Assembly: GCF_000737535.1 (NCBI RefSeq)
Contig: NZ_CP006269.1
Coordinates: 1,860,001-1,924,000, forward strand
Length of the DNA stretch: 64,000 nucleotides
Direction: 5' to 3'
Origin: Synechococcus sp. KORDI-100
GTDB taxonomy: Bacteria; Cyanobacteriota; Cyanobacteriia; PCC-6307; Cyanobiaceae
Shown: positions 58,776-64,000 of the stretch, piece after piece
How the letters are laid out: the number at the start of each line of letters is the position of its first letter
Numbering within the stretch: position 1 is the first letter of the stretch
Notes under the pieces: generated by a model
The model's database searches: none
The model's input: the letters and a program-made list of their open reading frames with translations, nothing else
Told to the model about the DNA's origin: nothing
Position numbers and translations under genes: made by a program

Positions 58776-59561
58776 ATGCAACGACTCGGACTTCTCGCCG
58801 GTATCGGACTGGCCACCCTTGGAACCCTCGGCATTGCAGGCAGCGGAATTCTCTGGAATTTTCAGGGCCGCACCCTCGGTCTCAGCAGCACCATCACCTC
58901 CCTGGTCCTGATTGCCATCAGCCTGGTGCTGCTTCGTCCTCTGCCGAACGAACCCTTTGATCTCGAGCTTATCGACATCAGCGATCTGCCAGCTCCCACC
59001 ACAGCTCCATCCACGATCACGCTGAAGCGACCGCAGGCCTCACTGATCGGCATCACTCTGGCTGGGATCGGCACCTTCGGCCTGGCCGCCTCGGGCATCC
59101 TCTGGAACTTTCAGGGAGTGGCATTCGGGCTGAGTGGAACCCTCACCTCCGTGGTTGCCCTGCTGCTCAGCATCCCTTTTCTCTGGCCGATCGGCTCCCG
59201 TCGACCGAATCAGCCGATCACCATTCAGCTAAAAAGCAAACCTCAACCTGCTGAAGCATCCGAACAGACCGGAACTCCGGAACCGGTTCAGGAATCAGAC
59301 CCGCAAGCAGCGTCGGAAACAGCCGTTGCTCCGGCTGAGTTAGACGATGTACCTGCATCGCCATCCAACGGGGTGTTGACCACAGCGGAAGCCATCGCGG
59401 CTGAACTGGCTGCGGCGCAGGACCAGGCGCCCCCTGTCGAACTTGTGACCTTCGCGCCCCAGAACCTTGCACCCGGCGGCACGTTGCCGAGTCGCAACCG
59501 CAGACCAGGCGCATCGCTGAAGGGCTACCGAGGCATGGTGGAAGACCTGTTCCGAAGCTGA
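58776..59561 (+). CDS. membrane protein with internal duplication
   Basis: 261 residues. Two copies of about 60 residues: 'LAGIGLATLGTLGIAGSG ILWNFQGRTLGLSS' (near 5-38) and 'IGITLAGIGTFGLAASG ILWNFQGVAFGLSG' (near 90-123), each with two hydrophobic helices around the motif SGILWNFQG. A Pro/Ala/Glu-rich tail follows, ending in a basic segment (YRGMVEDLF). Unknown function, 4 bp before the P450 gene. Confidence 0.7.
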   Translation: MQRLGLLAGIGLATLGTLGIAGSGILWNFQGRTLGLSSTITSLVLIAISLVLLRPLPNEPFDLELIDISDLPAPTTAPSTITLKRPQASLIGITLAGIGTFGLAASGILWNFQGVAFGLSGTLTSVVALLLSIPFLWPIGSRRPNQPITIQLKSKPQPAEASEQTGTPEPVQESDPQAASETAVAPAELDDVPASPSNGVLTTAEAIAAELAAAQDQAPPVELVTFAPQNLAPGGTLPSRNRRPGASLKGYRGMVEDLFRS

Positions 59562-59565
59562 CGTC

Positions 59566-60852
59566 GTGAGCGAGAGTCTCCGATCTCTTCCATCCACTGG
59601 CGCCATCAGCGGCTTGCTTGAAGCCGTCGGTTTTTTCCGGGATCCCGAGTTCGCATCACGACGATTCGAAGCCTTCGGGGATGTTTTCGAAACAACCCTG
59701 ATCGGTCAGCGTTTGATCTTCGTCCGTGGAGATCAGGCGATTGAGGATCTGTTCCAGCAATCTGACGCCGTTCAGGGTTGGTGGCCAGGCAGTGTGCGAA
59801 CGCTGCTTGGTAGCCGATCCCTGGCCAACCGCAACGGTCCTGACCACAAGGCGCGTCGGAGGGTCGTCGGGCAGCTGTTCACGACGGCTGCCCTGCGTCG
59901 TTACAGCCCCAAGATCATGGCCATGGTCAACAGCCTGGCGGAGGAGGTCAAGGCAGCCGACACACCCATCGCTCTGGCCGAGCGGATGAGGCGCTTCGCT
60001 TTCTCGGTGATCGCCACCACCGTGCTGGGTCTCGATGGCCGTGATCGCGATGACCTGTTCAGAGACTTTGAGATCTGGACCAAGGCCCTCTTCTCGGTGC
60101 CTCTGGCCATCCCCGGCAGCCCGTTTGCGAAGGCTCTGAAGGCCCGATCCCGTTTACTCAGCAAGCTGCAGCAGGTTCTCTCGGAAGCCGATGACCGTCG
60201 TGGCGGTCTCGACCTGCTGGCCGGAGGATTGGATGAGGCGGGACTGCCCCTCAGTGATGAAGACCTCGTGGAGCAACTTCTGCTGCTGCTTTTTGCTGGT
60301 TACGAGACCACGGCATCGTCCCTGTCCTGTCTGATGAGGGAACTGCTGCTGCAACCAGAGCTTCTGATCTGGCTTCAGGAAGAGCTGGACCATCTGGTCT
60401 GGCCACACACCGATGATCCCACCAGCAGCTATGACTCTGCGCGGGCACCGCGCCTGCAGGCCGTAGTGAACGAAGTCATGCGGATGACGCCACCGGTGGG
60501 GGGCTTCTTCCGAATCACCACCCGCCCGATCGCATTGGCTGGCGTTGAGATCCCGGCGGGACGGGTGATCCAGGTGGCCCTCGCCTCATCCAACCGTCAT
60601 GGCTCAGGGGATCTCGAAAGGTTCCGTCCGCAGCGTCATCTCGACGGATCTTTCCGGAAGACCCTTTTGCCATTTGGAGGAGGCGAACGTGTCTGCCTGG
60701 GCAAAGCTCTGGCTGAACTGGAGATCCGGCTGATGACGGTTGGCCTGCTGAAACAGGTGTCGATCAGTCTCTGTACCGACCAGAACCTCGACCTTCAGTT
60801 GATCCCCAGTCCCTCCCCGAAGGACGGTTTACTGGTGAACGCCAGACATTGA
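59566..60852 (+). CDS. cytochrome P450 (CYP120-like)
   Basis: 428 residues, GTG start. I-helix AGYETTAS carries the oxygen-activating Thr; K-helix near 'VVNEVMRMTPP' replaces the usual ExxR with E-V-M-R; the heme loop is LLPFGGGERVCLGKALAELE with Cys as iron ligand. CYP120 in Synechocystis hydroxylates retinoids; the likeness here is by general pattern. Its end overlaps the convergent gene at 60764 by 89 bp. Confidence 0.88.
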   Translation: MSESLRSLPSTGAISGLLEAVGFFRDPEFASRRFEAFGDVFETTLIGQRLIFVRGDQAIEDLFQQSDAVQGWWPGSVRTLLGSRSLANRNGPDHKARRRVVGQLFTTAALRRYSPKIMAMVNSLAEEVKAADTPIALAERMRRFAFSVIATTVLGLDGRDRDDLFRDFEIWTKALFSVPLAIPGSPFAKALKARSRLLSKLQQVLSEADDRRGGLDLLAGGLDEAGLPLSDEDLVEQLLLLLFAGYETTASSLSCLMRELLLQPELLIWLQEELDHLVWPHTDDPTSSYDSARAPRLQAVVNEVMRMTPPVGGFFRITTRPIALAGVEIPAGRVIQVALASSNRHGSGDLERFRPQRHLDGSFRKTLLPFGGGERVCLGKALAELEIRLMTVGLLKQVSISLCTDQNLDLQLIPSPSPKDGLLVNARH

Positions 60853-61096
60853 TCACTTGCCGATGCCATGGCGTGACGTCGTGCGTTGGACGTGGTGGCT
60901 GAATCCCGGATGCCACCTCCTGCATGTCCCGTCGCAGCCGGTGGAGAACCGGTACCAGCAACACCGCCAGGATCAGTGCCATCAGCAACAGGAACGGCAA
61001 CAGCGCCATCATCCAGACGGTGGCCACCGCCATCCCAACGCCGGTCAGCAGCAACCGGATCCACTGGGGAGATCGACGGCCGGGCAGCTTCTTCAT
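60764..61096 (-). CDS. small membrane protein
   Basis: 110 residues from ATG 61096. Two hydrophobic stretches (LLLTGVGMAVATVWMMALLP, FLLLMALILAVLLVPVL) then a basic tail. The last 29 residues overlap the end of the P450 gene in antisense, so the real stop is unusual but no earlier one exists in frame. Family not recognised. Confidence 0.6.
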   Translation of the reverse strand: MKKLPGRRSPQWIRLLLTGVGMAVATVWMMALLPFLLLMALILAVLLVPVLHRLRRDMQEVASGIQPPRPTHDVTPWHRQVINVWRSPVNRPSGRDWGSTEGRGSGRYRD

Positions 61097-61100
61097 GCCT

Positions 61101-61412
61101 TCAGGACTGGGCGGCTCTGAGCGCTTGCAACCCAAGCATCATGTGGGTCCGGAAACTGCCGAGTGCCATCACCTGTTGAGGGGAACGGTGACGTCCTATG
61201 GCGTCGCCATGGTCGGAGATGCGCTGCAACAACTGCTGCGTTTGCTCGCTCCAGGCCTGAAGGTCGTCGGCGAGTGGGTCCGCTTCCAAGGAGGAGACGT
61301 CAATGTCAACGTCCCTGAGTGCCGACTTCAGCAATCCCGACAGATCACGGTGACTGAGAGCGTCTGGAACCATCAGGTGTTCAGCATCCTTCATCGATTT
61401 CTGCTGTGTCAT
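61101..61412 (-). CDS. helical protein, paralogue of 18917-19237
   Basis: 103 residues; C-terminus PQQVMALGSFRTHMMLGLQA matches the protein at 18917. The N-terminal half is more divergent and acidic. It ends 4 bp before the start of the membrane protein gene at 61096, so both may be cotranscribed. Role unknown. Confidence 0.7.
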   Translation of the reverse strand: MTQQKSMKDAEHLMVPDALSHRDLSGLLKSALRDVDIDVSSLEADPLADDLQAWSEQTQQLLQRISDHGDAIGRHRSPQQVMALGSFRTHMMLGLQALRAAQS

Positions 61413-61477
61413 GACCCGACCCTATGGAGGCCGGGCCAAGCCATCCAGTTCGGTTGACAGGGGGATCTCCACACCGT

Positions 61478-61654
61478 CTAGGGACTGTCACGGAAAATAC
61501 GGTCAAGTTCACGACGAAAGTCCCGGCTACTGAGCGGAGCCGATCCACGGCGTCGTCGATTGCGCTGCAACAGCGACGCGATCCACCAGATCTGGAGTGC
61601 AGAAAACAGCACTCCAGTGGTCAGCAGGCTGACCGAGGCGCTGTTCCATTCCAT
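61478..61654 (-). CDS. 58-aa one-helix membrane protein
   Basis: 58 residues: SVSLLTTGVLFSALQIWWIA helix, then a strongly basic stretch (RNRRRRG) and a helical end (RDFRRELDRIFRD). The positive-inside rule places the C-terminus in the cytoplasm. Unknown. Confidence 0.6.
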   Translation of the reverse strand: MEWNSASVSLLTTGVLFSALQIWWIASLLQRNRRRRGSAPLSSRDFRRELDRIFRDSP

Positions 61655-61663
61655 GCCGAAGCC

Positions 61664-61819
61664 TCAATAGCTGGATTGCGGCAGGGTGAAGCCCGACTGC
61701 ATGTGTCCGATATCGAGCATCACGTAGACCAGCCAGATCAGCAGGGCCGCAACACCGGCCCCGGCAGCGATCTTCGCCAGGGAGCGCCCGATCATTTCAA
61801 GCAGGCTGATCTCTTTCAT
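61664..61819 (-). CDS. 51-aa one-helix membrane protein
   Basis: From ATG 61819: KEISLLEMIGRSLAKIAAGA then VAALLIWLVYVMLDIGHM. The longer frame to 61897 has no coding look. It precedes the 58-aa gene by 9 bp, so they form a likely two-gene unit. Confidence 0.6.
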   Translation of the reverse strand: MKEISLLEMIGRSLAKIAAGAGVAALLIWLVYVMLDIGHMQSGFTLPQSSY

Positions 61820-61909
61820 AACGGCGGGGTCGATCTCAGTGATTCTGCCTGCAAGAACCCTGAAACCGCCTGATGTGGCAGCCTCAAAGGGCAACAAGGC
61901 GTCAACGCC

Positions 61910-62083
61910 ATGCCGCTTTTGCCCCGCTGGCGTTACATGACGCCGAATTCACAACGTTCTGCGCGTCGATTAGGAATCAGCGTTGGAGTGTTGTTGCTTG
62001 GTCTGCTTGTCAAGCTGCCTTTGACCTGGCTTGTGGTCGGCCTGATGGTCTGGTGGCTGTGGATTGGCTTGAAACGGCACTGA
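61910..62083 (+). CDS. 57-aa membrane protein
   Basis: 57 residues: basic start (WRYMTPNSQRSARR), then LGISVGVLLLGLLVKLPLTW and VVGLMVWWLWIGL, one long or two short helices. Divergent from the 51-aa gene. Unknown. Confidence 0.55.
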   Translation: MPLLPRWRYMTPNSQRSARRLGISVGVLLLGLLVKLPLTWLVVGLMVWWLWIGLKRH

Positions 62084-62330
62084 TCCAAAAAAAAGTCCTG
62101 CCGAAGGCAGGGCTGAATTCTCACGGGTGTGACCTTGTTTCCACGTCGTGAGATCTCCTCACCATTCAACAGTGCCAAAACCTCACGGAAGATGGAATGT
62201 CGACCATGCACCCGGTCCAACTGGCACAGATCTTGACCGCCCAGGCGACAGATTGGCCAAGAGCTGGCCTGGCACGGTCAAATCATCGATTGATGAGTAT
62301 CAAGGAGTTGAGTCCAGGCCTGACCGTTCC

Positions 62331-62495
62331 ATGACCAAACTGATCAGGAACCGCTCAATGGTGGCTGAGCAAGGCCCGCAGGAACGTTTCCTTCATTGGT
62401 GGAGAGGACTGTTCAAAAAAACCCAAACGGCCGGTGATCGCAAGGACGACAGGACGGAGAGGCCGTTCATGTTCTGGGACCTCAGCGACGGTTGA
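62331..62495 (+). CDS. possible 54-aa basic protein
   Basis: From ATG 62331: a basic, Trp-containing peptide (FLHWWRGLFKKTQ) ending FMFWDLSDG. The frame is open back to 62148, but that part is Pro/His-rich. It converges with the HLI gene at the next base. Low certainty. Confidence 0.35.
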   Translation: MTKLIRNRSMVAEQGPQERFLHWWRGLFKKTQTAGDRKDDRTERPFMFWDLSDG

Positions 62496-62699
62496 TCAGC
62501 CCTGACCGAACAATCCGAAGCTGATCTGACTGGCAATGCCGTGGCCGGTGATCACTTCAGTGAGCAGTCCGATGAGGAAACCGAGCATGGCCACGCGTCC
62601 ATTCAGCAGCTCGGCACGATTCATGCGCTCTCCCTGGATCTGGGATTTCGCAGCCTCCTGATACCAGTCTTCGCGCGCTTGGCTGGCGGAATCGGACAT
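62496..62699 (-). CDS. high-light-inducible / LHC-like protein
   Basis: 67 residues. The chlorophyll-binding helix is AELLNGRVAMLGFLIGLLTE: Glu, Asn and the GRxAMxGF signature are complete. N-terminal polar part, C-terminal Gly-rich end. It protects photosystems by binding free chlorophyll and by quenching. Stands next to the damaged hydrolase gene. Confidence 0.9.
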   Translation of the reverse strand: MSDSASQAREDWYQEAAKSQIQGERMNRAELLNGRVAMLGFLIGLLTEVITGHGIASQISFGLFGQG

Positions 62700-62725
62700 A
62701 TTGCTGCTGCAATTGTGAAATAATA

Positions 62726-63362
62726 TTACAGGAGCTTGCAGAGGAAATCGTCGACTTTCTCGACAGCGAGTTGCAGATTCGTCGAGACGCTGTGCCCTGA
62801 ACGCTGGCGCGGTTTGAAGCTGTGGTCTCCATCGGGGATCCAGGCCAGCTGAACCGCCGGCGCGAGGTCATAGTCCCTCACCTCCTCGAAACGGCCCATG
62901 GCGTCGCGTTCACCCTGCAGCGATCAACATTGGGACTGTTGATCGCTGCAGGTGCTCAATCCTGAGACGGTCCGGACGCCCCATGGGATGGAAGGGATAG
63001 CCAAGACAGAGGCAACCCCTGATGCGATCTGCCACGAACAACGGTTCCGCAATCATGCTGGCCACACTGCCTCCCATTGACTTGCCTGCAATGAACAGAG
63101 GGAGAGGCTCTGTGAGTTGATTGACCTCTGCCTGGAAGTGGCCGGTCAGCACCTCAATCCTGTCAGGAGGCCGCTCCTTGCCGAGAAGCCTCTGGCGCTG
63201 CATGTAGGGAAATTCAAATCGAATGACGCGACAGCCAAGGCTCCCAAGCGATCTGGCAGATGTTTCCATGAAGGAGGACTCCATTCCGGATCCAGCTCCA
63301 TGGGCGAAAAGCAGATTCGCCTTGGGAGAACCGCAACAATCAAACAGCCGTGTTTCCTGCAT
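62726..63362 (-). pseudogene. TEX30/KANL3-like alpha/beta hydrolase, frameshifted
   Basis: The N-terminal 150 residues (63362-62913) have LLFAHGAGSGMESSF and the nucleophile elbow AGKSMGGSVA. They stop at TGA 62910-62912. In another frame the family continues at once (GERDAMGRFEEV ... IPDGDHSFKPR, with the catalytic His) to TAA 62726. One extra C in the run 62913-62915 explains the break. A perfect 15-bp inverted repeat touches the site. Without the second part the enzyme lacks its His and should be inactive. Confidence 0.8.
62915..62951. repeat. perfect 15-bp inverted repeat at the frameshift
   Basis: CTGCAGCGATCAACA (62915-62929), 7-base loop, TGTTGATCGCTGCAG (62937-62951). It lies in the coding part of the hydrolase and ends at the extra base. 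Confidence 0.9.
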
Positions 63363-63402
63363 CGCCTGGACGGATCAGCGTCCCAGCTTGGAGGGAGAAC
63401 TG

Positions 63403-63903
63403 TCAGCGAGCTGCAGGAACGTCGCTAAGGCTTGGCGTGCGCTTAAGGAGCTGCTCGAGTGAATCTGAGGTGAACTCCAGATCCGGCTCAAGACGGCGGC
63501 TGACGAGTTCATCGATGGAGAAACAACCCGGTCCAACGGCAAGAATGGCCACCGCTGACGCGAAATAGAGACCAAGCAACTCCAGCAGGTAGATGTTGAA
63601 GCCAGCCGTGATGATGGCGTGATAGATCGCTACTGAAATCGTGCCGGCAACAGCCAGGGCACCGAAACGAGTCAGCAAACCTGTGATGAGAAGCCAACTG
63701 CCGACCACCTCTGAAAACGCTGCGACGTAGGAGAGAAGAATCGGGAAGGGGAGATGGAGGGGTCTGACGAAGGCGTCTGCGAAGTTTTCGATATTGGCAA
63801 GCTTTTCGTAGCCGTGGTGAATGAGCAGCGCTCCTGTGAACACGCGCAAAAGCAGCAGACCCAGATCGCCGACGAACGGCTTGGTGAGAATGGCGCGGAC
63901 CAT
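63403..63903 (-). CDS. DoxX-family membrane protein
   Basis: 166 residues with four hydrophobic segments. DoxX signature: GLLLLRVFTGALLIHHGYEK, then 'FSEVVGSWLLITGLLTRFGA'. A C-terminal acidic soluble tail (SRRLEPDLEFTSDSLEQLL) is added. Family members take part in membrane redox or sulfur chemistry; role here unknown. Confidence 0.87.
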   Translation of the reverse strand: MVRAILTKPFVGDLGLLLLRVFTGALLIHHGYEKLANIENFADAFVRPLHLPFPILLSYVAAFSEVVGSWLLITGLLTRFGALAVAGTISVAIYHAIITAGFNIYLLELLGLYFASAVAILAVGPGCFSIDELVSRRLEPDLEFTSDSLEQLLKRTPSLSDVPAAR

Positions 63904-64000
63904 AGACCTGTGATCGTTTACATGAATTTAAGAAGTTTTGTTGACTCGGCGCGCCTCGTCTAGGCACAAATAACCAGGTTGAGTATTTATACGCAGCAGA

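Noticed and set aside
62910-62951. Programmed ribosomal frameshift in the hydrolase
   Set aside because: The hairpin is 5' of the slip site in the mRNA, and there is no slippery heptamer; a mutation or sequencing error fits better.
1-64000. tRNA, rRNA, CRISPR, transposase or integrase
   Set aside because: Looked for T-loop and repeat patterns and for DDE or tyrosine-recombinase motifs in the frames; none found.

Overview
The window looks like chromosomal DNA of a marine picocyanobacterium of the Synechococcus/Cyanobium group. The support is a moderately GC-rich, tightly packed gene layout, two high-light-inducible (HLI) chlorophyll-binding proteins, a plant-type ferredoxin, a TIGR03643 protein, many very small one-helix membrane proteins, and three RNA elements matching the 'Downstream-peptide' glutamine-riboswitch class, which is described from marine Synechococcus and Prochlorococcus. 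No rRNA, tRNA, CRISPR array, transposase or prophage was seen.

Layout. 1-4.7 kb: sparse, small unknown genes. 4.7-8.2 kb: NfeD-like protein, two paralogous SPFH/flotillin proteins and a small helical protein. 8.1-11.7 kb: Mn/Zn-type ABC transporter ATPase and lipoprotein flanking a Ca-binding-type protein, with no permease. 11.7-13.3 kb: endonuclease III, ferredoxin, uridine-kinase-like P-loop protein. 13.4-15.4 kb: riboswitch plus YRG-repeat protein, small secreted and membrane proteins, and an SOS-type promoter with two abutting LexA boxes. 16.2-20.8 kb: metalloprotease with RTX-like end, DCC oxidoreductase, small unknown genes, a second riboswitch/YRG pair. 21.1-24.3 kb: NAD-dependent epimerase, YccF, small proteins.

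24.5-35.7 kb is the most coherent accessory region. A NitT/TauT-type ABC transporter operon ends in a Rieske oxygenase and faces a TIM-barrel isomerase. It is followed by a nearly complete Nit1C cluster: Nit1 nitrilase, radical SAM, GNAT, AIR-synthase-like, MSMEG_0570, MSMEG_0572 and MSMEG_0569 families. I infer a locus for uptake and use of an organic nitrogen compound, possibly nitrile or cyanide linked.

35.6-46 kb: RRM protein, third riboswitch/YRG pair with terminator, DUF427, LuxR-type regulator, M28 peptidase, DUF429, FAD-dependent desaturase-like protein, gamma-glutamyltransferase. 46-57 kb: SelO, lipocalin-like, ParA, a two-hairpin RNA before a GH57 protein, DUF1499, DUF2130, and many one-helix small proteins. 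57-64 kb: an HLI gene, S21, a membrane protein with an internal duplication, a cytochrome P450, a TEX30-like hydrolase broken by a frameshift beside a perfect 15-bp inverted repeat, and DoxX.

Many small genes reported here are shorter than 60 codons and were found by reading frames directly. Starts were chosen by ATG position, family length and spacing to neighbours; most functions are by recognised family motifs, not by database search.
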